7,599 bases of DNA from Desulfobacula sp. (GTDB lineage Bacteria > Desulfobacterota > Desulfobacteria > Desulfobacterales > Desulfobacteraceae). Below are positions 1 to 6,422 of this stretch, piece by piece (the first letter of the stretch is position 1; every line of letters begins with the position of its first letter). The notes below the pieces were generated by a model. The model was not told the origin of the DNA. It did not search any database and saw only the letters and a list, made by a program, of their open reading frames with translations. Made by a program: the position numbers and the translations under genes. The stretch is from assembly GCA_023139225.1 (NCBI GenBank), contig JAGLNZ010000222.1, positions 1 through 7,599 of the forward strand, in the 5' to 3' direction.

Positions 1-2318
1 GCATTCAAAGCCTGGTCAAATTCATTTTTCTCAAACATTACAATGGGATAAAATATTCTGTCTACTTTTTTTGAGGCTAAATCGTAGATATGTCCATGAA
101 CCAGTTTGGCAGGAAAACAAATATTATCAGACATTATGGTTCCCATGCCCTTTTCGCTCAAACCGACGGTGGAAGGTGACGACAACCGGATATTGATCCT
201 GCAATGGGTAAAAAGAGCATGCCAGAAAGGCAGATTTTCATAAAAATTTAAGCATCGAGGTATCCCTATGGTCATCTTTGGATGATCATGAGAGGAAAGA
301 TCCCGGTTAAATATCAGGTTATTCTTGAACTCTATAAAATCAAATCCCCTGTGTCTTTGTTCCCCTTTTGAAAAAAAATATTTTTCACACTTATTGCCTG
401 AAAAAAAGGACTTGCCATTGGAAAAAATAAATTTGCTGACCCTGCAATTATTTTCACATCCCTTACAGGACAAATGGCTGGTTTTATAATTGTTGATCTG
501 TTCAATCTCAGATAACCCGGGAAAGCTTGTTTGTGAGGAAGGATCTGCCATATGATCGTCCCAGGCAACCAGGGCTGCCCCAAAGCCTCCCATCAGTTCA
601 GGTATCTTAGAATATTTCACACACTTGCCCGTCATCTGTTCCAGCGCCCTGACAATAGAAAGATTTTTAAACGTTCCGCCCTGTAAAACAATATGATCCC
701 CCATTTCAGACATATTGTGGAGTTTTAAGACTTTAAACAAACAATTTTTAATTACAGAATAGGACAACCCTGCACTGATATCTTCCACACGTGCATTTTC
801 CCTTAAGGACTGCTTTATCTTGGAGTTCATGAATACCGTACACCGGGTCCCAAGATCACAGGGAGCATTGGCATGGCAGGCAAGAAGGGCAAACTCTTCT
901 ATGCTGTAATTTAAAGTTCCGGCAAGTGTTTCCACAAACGAACCGCATCCGGAAGAACAGGCCTCATTCACCTCAATCCGGTTGATGACTCCGTGGTCAA
1001 TAAAAATGGCTTTCATATCCTGACCACCGATATCCAGGATAAATGAAACCTTTGGGTCTATAAAACTTGCTGCTGTATAATGGGCAATGGTTTCAACAAT
1101 TCCTTTATCAATATTAAAGGCCGCCCTGATTAAATCCTCACCATATCCTGCCACAGCACTTTTAATAATTTTCAATCCGGGGTTAAGTTCAACACTTTGT
1201 TTTCTAAAATCAAGTAACCCCTCAATTACTGCCTTTATGGGGTTCCCGCTATTATTTTTATACCAGGAATACAATATCTCTTTATTTTTCCCGATAACAA
1301 CAATCTTTGTGGTGGTTGAGCCTGAATCAATACCTAAAAAACATTCTTTTTGATCATAGGTTTCAATGGGACACGTTTGAATGGGAACGGTTCCGGCCTG
1401 GTCTTTCCAGTTTAAAAATTGATTTTGGTTCTTAAACAAAGGAGCTATTCGATCCTTAACAGGGCCTGTATTTCCAAGCTCCCTATCCATATTTTCAATC
1501 AACTGACTGACCAATATTGGCTTGACCGGGTATTTGTCAAACATGGCCGCCCCCATTGCCGGTATAAGCTCCGATCGTTCGGGCATCACCATGTCAGAAT
1601 CAGAAAAATGCAACACGTTTAAAAATATATTCACAAGCTCGGGCAGAAAGGTAAACACACCACCGCACAAAAGTATTTTGGGTTTGATATCCAGCCCCCT
1701 GGCCAGGGAATTGATGCATTGAATCGCAACAGCATGGAATATGGATGCGGCAATATCTTTGTGGGGGATGTTACGGCTGAGCATATTCTGAACATCGGTT
1801 TTAGCAAACACACCACACCTGGAAGCCACAGGATAAATATGATCATGGGCACAGGCCAGGTCATTGAGTTGAAACACAGTAATATCCAGTAAAGTAGCCA
1901 TTTGATCGATAAAACTGCCCGTGCCGCCTGCACAGCTTCCGTTCATACGTATATCAGGCGGTTTACCCTTATTTAAAAAAATAACTTTTGAATCTTCGCC
2001 GCCGATATCTATGGCTGTACTGACATCAGAATATTTATTTTCAATTGCCGTATTTGTGGCGATCACTTCCTGAACAAAGGGAAGGTCAAGCTTTTTTGAA
2101 ACACCCAATGCTGCCGATCCGGTCAATTTCAGATCAATGGAACACTCTGCCTCCTGGTCAAGGATATCATGCAAAAACAATTTTGCAGTCTCATAAATTT
2201 TTGCATGATGTCTTTGATAATCTGAAAAAACAAGGGTATCATTTTGATCCAGCAGGACAATTTTCGCAGTTGTGGAACCGATATCCAAACCTGCTCTATA
2301 CACTTTTCCCTGCTCCAT
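1..2318 (-). CDS. Tandem acyl-CoA dehydratase activase / DUF2229 protein, N-terminal 772 codons (partial)
   Basis: This is the N-terminal part of a large BcrAD/BadFG-type ATPase of the 2-hydroxyacyl-CoA dehydratase activase family; the C-terminus lies beyond the left edge. In characterised single-domain members, a homodimer hydrolyses ATP to push one electron from a [4Fe-4S] cluster into a dehydratase or reductase. Here two such domains are fused. Module 1 has phosphate-binding LDIGSTTAK (about 11-19), DIGGED (104-109), and cysteines C129 (NGSCAGGTGSF) and C168 (RCGVF). Module 2 has GIDSGSTTTK (329-338), DIGGQD (429-434), C454 (NEACSSGCGSF) and C493 (RCTVF). The cysteine pair is 39 residues apart in both. 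A cysteine group follows (C618, C621, C625, C644), then a DUF2229-like region from about residue 682 with a CFPAK motif at C734. Family members of this design are usually about 1400 residues, so roughly half is visible. The ATG at 2316-2318 has a good ribosome binding site and an in-frame stop just upstream. No stop interrupts the frame. The family is recognised confidently; the physiological partner of these giant activases is not known to me. Confidence 0.93.
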   Translation of the reverse strand, partial: MEQGKVYRAGLDIGSTTAKIVLLDQNDTLVFSDYQRHHAKIYETAKLFLHDILDQEAECSIDLKLTGSAALGVSKKLDLPFVQEVIATNTAIENKYSDVSTAIDIGGEDSKVIFLNKGKPPDIRMNGSCAGGTGSFIDQMATLLDITVFQLNDLACAHDHIYPVASRCGVFAKTDVQNMLSRNIPHKDIAASIFHAVAIQCINSLARGLDIKPKILLCGGVFTFLPELVNIFLNVLHFSDSDMVMPERSELIPAMGAAMFDKYPVKPILVSQLIENMDRELGNTGPVKDRIAPLFKNQNQFLNWKDQAGTVPIQTCPIETYDQKECFLGIDSGSTTTKIVVIGKNKEILYSWYKNNSGNPIKAVIEGLLDFRKQSVELNPGLKIIKSAVAGYGEDLIRAAFNIDKGIVETIAHYTAASFIDPKVSFILDIGGQDMKAIFIDHGVINRIEVNEACSSGCGSFVETLAGTLNYSIEEFALLACHANAPCDLGTRCTVFMNSKIKQSLRENARVEDISAGLSYSVIKNCLFKVLKLHNMSEMGDHIVLQGGTFKNLSIVRALEQMTGKCVKYSKIPELMGGFGAALVAWDDHMADPSSQTSFPGLSEIEQINNYKTSHLSCKGCENNCRVSKFIFSNGKSFFSGNKCEKYFFSKGEQRHRGFDFIEFKNNLIFNRDLSSHDHPKMTIGIPRCLNFYENLPFWHALFTHCRINIRLSSPSTVGLSEKGMGTIMSDNICFPAKLVHGHIYDLASKKVDRIFYPIVMFEKNEFDQALN

Positions 2319-2325
2319 TTAAGAT

Positions 2326-2332
2326 CTCCCTG
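2326..2332 (-). promoter_or_regulatory. Ribosome binding site of the activase gene
   Basis: On the minus strand this reads CAGGGAG, a strong Shine-Dalgarno match, 7 nt before the ATG at 2316-2318. It fixes the start of the activase gene and shows that its translation does not depend on coupling to uvrC, which ends 92 nt upstream. Confidence 0.75.
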
Positions 2333-2361
2333 ACTTGTATTTTTCCATCTTTATCACTTTT

Positions 2362-2367
2362 ATTATA
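2362..2367 (-). promoter_or_regulatory. Candidate -10 box for the activase gene
   Basis: On the minus strand this is a perfect TATAAT, 43 nt upstream of the activase ATG. The matching -35 region, around 2384-2390, is poor (TTTTAT at 17-nt spacing), and the surroundings are very AT-rich, so a chance match is possible. If real, the activase has its own promoter in addition to any read-through from uvrBC. Confidence 0.35.
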
Positions 2368-2387
2368 AAATTCAACTTTTTTTTATA

Positions 2388-2420
2388 AAAGGATTGGCAT
2401 CATAGACATGTCAATCCTTT
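2388..2420 (-). terminator. Hairpin spanning the uvrC stop codon, weak terminator candidate
   Basis: A perfect 9-bp inverted repeat (AAAGGATTG at 2388-2396 and its complement at 2412-2420) is separated by 15 nt, with a further 3 bp possible inside (2398-2400 with 2408-2410). On the minus-strand transcript the 5' arm covers the last uvrC codons and part of the TGA stop, and the 3' arm runs into UUUUAU. The stem is AT-rich and the U tract is short and partly in the stem, so this may be a weak terminator or attenuator, or simply a 3'-end RNA-protecting hairpin between uvrC and the activase gene. Confidence 0.4.
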
Positions 2421-4234
2421 GCGTTAAGCGTTTGTATCAGTGCCTTGGCCAATGGTTTGTTCATTCCGGAAAGCACTGCGATCTCATCAATTGATGCTGT
2501 TTTCATCCGGGTAATGCCTTTAAAATGCTTTAACAATACCTTTTTTTTCTTTGGACCGATGCCGGGAATGGTATCAAGGACTGAAAGCTGTGCCCGTTTT
2601 TCACGACGTTTTCTCTGGAAAGTAATGGCAAACCTGTGGGCTTCATCCCTGACCTGCTGTAACAAATATAATGCTTTTTTAGCCTGACTTGTATTTAAAG
2701 GGTTGGATCGTCCCGGAATATAAATTTTATCAAAGTCCTCGCCTTTTGCCTCATTCTTTTTTGCCAGGCCTGCCACTATAAATTTATATTCAATATCCAG
2801 ATCTTTCAAGACGGCCACAGCCATTGAAAGCTGTCCTTTTCCCCCGTCAACAACCAAAAGATCAGGATACGACATTTGGGACGGATCTTTTGAAAAACGG
2901 CGTTCAAGGACCTGGTACATATAAGCATAGTCATCCTGAACATCAAGATCACGGATAATAAATTTTCGATAACCGTCTTTATAAGGTCTTCCGTCTTTAA
3001 ACACTGCCATGGAAGAAACAGGGTCCTGTCCTGCAAGGTTGGAATTATCAAAACATTCGATTCGTAACGGCAGTCTTTCCATTCCCAGCAGCTCCTTTAA
3101 CATCAGGATGGCGGCTTGTTCCTCTTCTTGTTTTACCAGTCTTTTTTCAAGCTGTCTTAACGCATTGATGCGGGCCATTTCAACCAGCCGCTTTTTCTCA
3201 CCGCGAATTGGGACATGGATAGTCACCTTTTTTTCTTTTCTTTGGGTAAACATCTCTTCCATGTCTTTGGCGTGTTCAATCTTACGGTTTAACAGGATAA
3301 TGGAAGGCAGAAACTGGATATTCTTATAATATTGTAACAGGAATGCAGACAAAATTTCATCCGGCTCCTTAAATCCCAGGTCAAGGGGATAATGTGCCGT
3401 GTCAATCAGAAGCCCGGATCGAACGATCATGATTGTAACCACTGCCCTGCCCTTTTTTGCTGCAAAGGCAATGATATCCCTGTCTTTCATGTCTAAGCTT
3501 ACCACCACCTGTTTTTCCATGATATTTTCAATGGCAAATATGGCATCCCTTACCTGAGCTGCTTTCTCATATTCCCGGGATGAAGAAAAATCCATCATCT
3601 GGGCTTTGAGTTTTTTTACTACCTGTTTTGAGCGTCCCTTTAAAAAAAGAATCGCATCCCGGACCTGTTGTTTATATTCCCCGGAAGAAACATCATTGCA
3701 GCAGGGCCCGAGACAGGCCTTAATCTGAAAATTAAGGCAGGGTCTTGACCTGTTTTTAAACTGGGTGTTTTTACATCTGCGCAGCTTAAATATCTTTTGA
3801 ATCTGCTTTAAGGTTTTATTAACGCTGAGACTGGAAGAATACGGGCCAAAATACCGGGCCTTGTCATTTTTAATTTTTCTGACCCGCAGGATGGCAGGAT
3901 AGGTCTCATGCATGTCAATCCTGAGCAATGGATAATTTTTCCCGTCTTTAAGAATCACATTATACTTGGGCTTGTATTCTTTAATCAGGTTTGATTCAAG
4001 GATAAAGGCTTCATGGCCCGAAGACGTTATAATAATTTCAAAATCTTTGATCATTTCAAGAAGAGCCGCTGTCTTTGCATCATGATGCTTTTTTTTAACA
4101 AAATAAGACGACAGCCTCTTTTTAAGGTCTTTAGCCTTGCCGACATAAATGGTCCTGCCTTTGGCATCCTTCATCAGGTAAACACCCGGACTGTGGGGGG
4201 ATTGCCTGTATTTTTCCATTATCTGACTGGTCAT
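2411..4234 (-). CDS. uvrC: UvrABC excinuclease subunit C
   Basis: UvrC is the dual-incision nuclease of nucleotide excision repair. Recruited to damage-bound UvrB, it cuts 3' and then 5' of the lesion. The 607 residues are full length for the family. The N-terminal GIY-YIG nuclease shows GVY (17-19), YVG (30-32), R40 and a likely metal-binding E80. Four cysteines, C154, C166, C174 and C178, match the [4Fe-4S] ligands described for E. coli UvrC. A UVR motif that pairs with UvrB lies near 210-240. The RNase H-like nuclease keeps its acidic residues and histidine: D396 (CFDNSN), D435, D463 (VVDGGKGQ) and H533 (DEAHRF). Tandem helix-hairpin-helix motifs occupy about 550-604. The ATG sits 5 nt after the uvrB stop with no clear Shine-Dalgarno sequence, suggesting translation by coupling; M6 is an alternative start. 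All catalytic residues are intact, so the enzyme should be active. An A8 tract encoding K562-K565 is discussed in the findings. Confidence 0.98.
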   Translation of the reverse strand: MTSQIMEKYRQSPHSPGVYLMKDAKGRTIYVGKAKDLKKRLSSYFVKKKHHDAKTAALLEMIKDFEIIITSSGHEAFILESNLIKEYKPKYNVILKDGKNYPLLRIDMHETYPAILRVRKIKNDKARYFGPYSSSLSVNKTLKQIQKIFKLRRCKNTQFKNRSRPCLNFQIKACLGPCCNDVSSGEYKQQVRDAILFLKGRSKQVVKKLKAQMMDFSSSREYEKAAQVRDAIFAIENIMEKQVVVSLDMKDRDIIAFAAKKGRAVVTIMIVRSGLLIDTAHYPLDLGFKEPDEILSAFLLQYYKNIQFLPSIILLNRKIEHAKDMEEMFTQRKEKKVTIHVPIRGEKKRLVEMARINALRQLEKRLVKQEEEQAAILMLKELLGMERLPLRIECFDNSNLAGQDPVSSMAVFKDGRPYKDGYRKFIIRDLDVQDDYAYMYQVLERRFSKDPSQMSYPDLLVVDGGKGQLSMAVAVLKDLDIEYKFIVAGLAKKNEAKGEDFDKIYIPGRSNPLNTSQAKKALYLLQQVRDEAHRFAITFQRKRREKRAQLSVLDTIPGIGPKKKKVLLKHFKGITRMKTASIDEIAVLSGMNKPLAKALIQTLNAKD

Positions 4235-4239
4235 ATTAA

Positions 4240-6231
4240 TTAAAACCGTTGAATATCCATCAATTCCTTGATTTTGTCCCTGTACTCAGCCGCTTTTTCA
4301 AATTCAAGATTTTGGGCTGCTATTTTCATTTTATATTCCAGATCTTTGACAATATCCTCCAAGTTCAATTCTTTTCCTTCATATTCGCGTATATCTTCAT
4401 CCACAGACCCTTCAATGACAGGGCTGATCTTTTGTGCTGAATAATCAAATAAATTTATAGTTTTTTGAATGGTTGCCGGTACGATATTGTGTTCCTCATT
4501 ATATGCTTTTTGAATTTTTTGACGCCTTTTCGTCTCTGAAACAGCTTTTTTCATGGAAGCAGTCTCTTTTTGGGCATACATGATCACCCTGCCGAATACA
4601 TTTCTGGCAGCCCGGCCGAAAATCTGTATAAAGGACCTGAAAGATCTTAAAAATCCCTCCTTGTCCGCATCCAGTATGGCCACAAGGGAGACTTCGGGAA
4701 TATCAAGGCCCTCCCTTAAAAGATTAATCCCGATGAGCACATCAAACAACCCTCGTCGAAGATCCTGGATGATATCGATTCTTTCCACCGTACCGATATC
4801 TGAATGAAGATATTTTACCCTCACCCCCAGATCAGCGTAATAATCCGTCAGGTCTTCTGCCATCCGTTTGGTCAGGGTGGTGACAAGGACCCGTTCACTG
4901 GCCTCAACCCGTTTCAGGATTTCTTCATAAAGATCATCCACCTGGGTTTTGGCATTCCTGATTTCAACCTGGGGGTCCAAAAGTCCCGTGGGCCTGACAA
5001 TCTGTTGTGCAACATTTTCCCCTGCCTTTTCCATTTCATAGTCTGCCGGAGTGGCAGATACATAGATCACCTGGGGGACTTTTTGTTTAAACTCTTCAAA
5101 TTGAAGGGGACGGTTGTCCACGGCTGACGGCAGCCTGAATCCATGCTCCACAAGGGTTGTTTTTCTGGATCGGTCTGCCTTGTACATGGCCCCTAACTGG
5201 GAAACAGAGATATGGCTTTCATCAAAAAAAAGAAGAAAATCGTCATCCATATAATCCAGAAGGGTCGGCGGCGGTTCTCCGGGCTTGCGCCCTGTCAGAT
5301 GCCTGGAATAATTTTCAATCCCGTTGCAATAGCCGATTTCATTGAGCATTTCCAGGTCATACCGGGTTCTTTCTTCAAGGCGCTGGGCTTCCACAAGCTT
5401 GTTATTACCGTGAAGATATTCAAGCCGTATTTTCAACTCTTCAACAATCCCTTCCATGGCCCGTTTCCGGGTCCGTTGTTTGGTTACATAATGGGAGGCC
5501 GGATAAATCACCATCTGGTCAAAACTTTTCAGCACATCCCCTTTTAACGGATTTATTTCCCAAAGTCCTTCAATGGTATCCCCAAAAAAATCAATCCGAA
5601 CCGCTTTATCTTCTTCATAGGCGGGAAAAATTTCAACCCTGTCCCCCCGAACCCTGAATACACCGCGGTGGAAATCAGTATCATTGCGTGTATACTGAAT
5701 ATTAACAAACTTTTCTATTACCTTTTCCCTGGAAATTTGCATATCAACAACCAAAGTCACCCTTAAATCAAGGTAATCTTCAGGTGCGCCAAGACCATAA
5801 ATACAGGACACACTTGCCACCACAATCACATCCTTTCGGGCAAGAACCGATCGTGTGGCTGAATGCCGCATCTTATCAATGACCTCATTGATGGATGAGT
5901 CCTTCTGAATATAGGTATCACTTGAAGGAATATAGGCCTCGGGCTGATAATAGTCATAATAAGATACAAAATACTCCACACAATTATCCGGGAAAAGTGC
6001 TTTGAATTCATTATAAAGCTGTGCTGCCAGGGTTTTATTGGGAGCAATAACAAGGCTTGTTTTTCCAACTCTTGCAATAATATTTGCCATGGTAAAAGTC
6101 TTGCCGGACCCTGTTACTCCTAAAAGGACCTGGTGTCTTTCATTATTTAAGACACCCGTTGTAAGATATTCAATGGCTTTTGGCTGATCTCCCGTGGGAG
6201 AAAAATTAGAAACTAAATTAAATAAACCCAT
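4240..6231 (-). CDS. uvrB: UvrABC excinuclease subunit B
   Basis: UvrB is the damage-verifying, helicase-like ATPase of nucleotide excision repair. UvrA loads it at lesions, and it then recruits UvrC. At 663 residues it is full length. Walker A is GVTGSGKT (38-45, K44). The DNA-clamping beta-hairpin has the aromatic cluster Y91, Y92, Y94, Y95. Walker B is DESH (337-340). Later helicase motifs include [13 protein letters not shown] and [17 protein letters not shown]-terminal UVR coiled coil (about 625-660, [14 protein letters not shown]) contacts UvrC. The ATG is the first possible start because in-frame TGA and TAG codons lie just upstream; an AGGG ribosome binding site sits rather far away, about 15 nt. 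uvrC follows after 5 nt, so the two are one transcription unit. Around motif VI, residues 531-546 differ from the near-universal sequence: phenylalanine stands at 531, 534, 538 and 546 and isoleucine at 537, where Glu, Leu, Ile, Asn and Thr are usual. GRAARN (539-544) is intact and the frame is continuous. Confidence 0.98.
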   Translation of the reverse strand: MGLFNLVSNFSPTGDQPKAIEYLTTGVLNNERHQVLLGVTGSGKTFTMANIIARVGKTSLVIAPNKTLAAQLYNEFKALFPDNCVEYFVSYYDYYQPEAYIPSSDTYIQKDSSINEVIDKMRHSATRSVLARKDVIVVASVSCIYGLGAPEDYLDLRVTLVVDMQISREKVIEKFVNIQYTRNDTDFHRGVFRVRGDRVEIFPAYEEDKAVRIDFFGDTIEGLWEINPLKGDVLKSFDQMVIYPASHYVTKQRTRKRAMEGIVEELKIRLEYLHGNNKLVEAQRLEERTRYDLEMLNEIGYCNGIENYSRHLTGRKPGEPPPTLLDYMDDDFLLFFDESHISVSQLGAMYKADRSRKTTLVEHGFRLPSAVDNRPLQFEEFKQKVPQVIYVSATPADYEMEKAGENVAQQIVRPTGLLDPQVEIRNAKTQVDDLYEEILKRVEASERVLVTTLTKRMAEDLTDYYADLGVRVKYLHSDIGTVERIDIIQDLRRGLFDVLIGINLLREGLDIPEVSLVAILDADKEGFLRSFRSFIQIFGRAARNVFGRVIMYAQKETASMKKAVSETKRRQKIQKAYNEEHNIVPATIQKTINLFDYSAQKISPVIEGSVDEDIREYEGKELNLEDIVKDLEYKMKIAAQNLEFEKAAEYRDKIKELMDIQRF

Positions 6232-6276
6232 AATATAACACTATCACCCTGAAATATAATTTTAATCATTCATACT

Positions 6277-6300
6277 GGTTTTCAATTTAAAACTAAGTTT
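6277..6300. promoter_or_regulatory. Overlapping palindromes at the uvrB promoter, possible LexA-type operator
   Basis: Two inverted repeats adjoin here: GTTTT/AAAAC (6278-6282 with 6289-6293) and AAACT-A-AGTTT (6290-6300). The 18 bases 6277-6294 match 8 of 10 fixed positions of the Geobacter LexA motif GGTT-N2-C-N4-G-N3-ACC as I recall it; the expected G at 6288 and the final C at 6294 are T. The element overlaps the best -35 candidate of uvrB (6280-6285), where a repressor would be expected to sit. AT-rich DNA makes short palindromes common, so the assignment is tentative. Confidence 0.3.
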
Positions 6301-6331
6301 GTATATTGGTACTTTATCAAGTTGAAAGACC

Positions 6332-6358
6332 TGAAACAATATGTAATGATAGGTTTCA
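6332..6358. repeat. Inverted repeat TGAAAC-N15-GTTTCA
   Basis: The perfect 6-bp arms lie at 6332-6337 and 6353-6358, with centres 21 bp apart, which is two turns of the helix and so suits a dimeric regulator. A related TTGAAA stands at 6322-6327 and its complement at 6280-6285. The repeat lies upstream of the HDOD gene's -10 candidate and about 100 bp from uvrB, so it could regulate either gene, or neither. Confidence 0.35.
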
Positions 6359-6422
6359 ATAATTATTTTCCTCGAAAAAGTCTATAGTTTTTACTTATTG
6401 TGAATAAGGAAAGATTACAAAA

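Larger units (their letters stand above)
6232..6422. promoter_or_regulatory. Divergent promoter region between uvrB and the HDOD gene
   Basis: This 191-bp, very AT-rich gap must drive uvrBC leftward and the HDOD gene rightward. For uvrB, a TTGAAA at 6280-6285 (minus) with TAAAAT at 6259-6264 is the best pair, but the 15-nt spacer is short. For the HDOD gene, TATAGT at 6383-6388 is a good -10 lying 34 nt before the ATG, without a convincing -35. Its ribosome binding site is AAGGAAAG at 6406-6413, about 9 nt from the ATG. Several inverted repeats lie between the two promoters and are listed separately. I see no E. coli-type (CTGT-N8-ACAG) or Bdellovibrio-type (TTAC-N3-GTAA) LexA box, no sigma-54 promoter, and no coding potential. 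Confidence 0.6.

Noticed and set aside
332..1933. Short open frames at 332-583 (minus), 1087-1353 (plus), 1419-1722 (plus) and 1631-1933 (minus).
   Set aside because: All lie in other frames of the continuous activase reading frame, which carries clear family motifs through the whole of 1-2318; they have no ribosome binding sites or recognisable products.
2336..4219. A 13-bp direct repeat (TGTATTTTTCCAT) at 2336-2348 and 4207-4219, each near a gene start on the minus strand.
   Set aside because: In an AT-rich window of this size one exact 13-mer match is close to chance expectation. The copy at 4207-4219 simply encodes MEKY of UvrC.
4591..4644. A frameshift or sequencing error as the cause of the odd UvrB motif VI region.
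   Set aside because: Conserved UvrB sequence resumes in the same frame on both sides, and conserved residues (R, S, I, Q, GRAARN) are interspersed with the changed ones, so a local frameshift cannot explain it.
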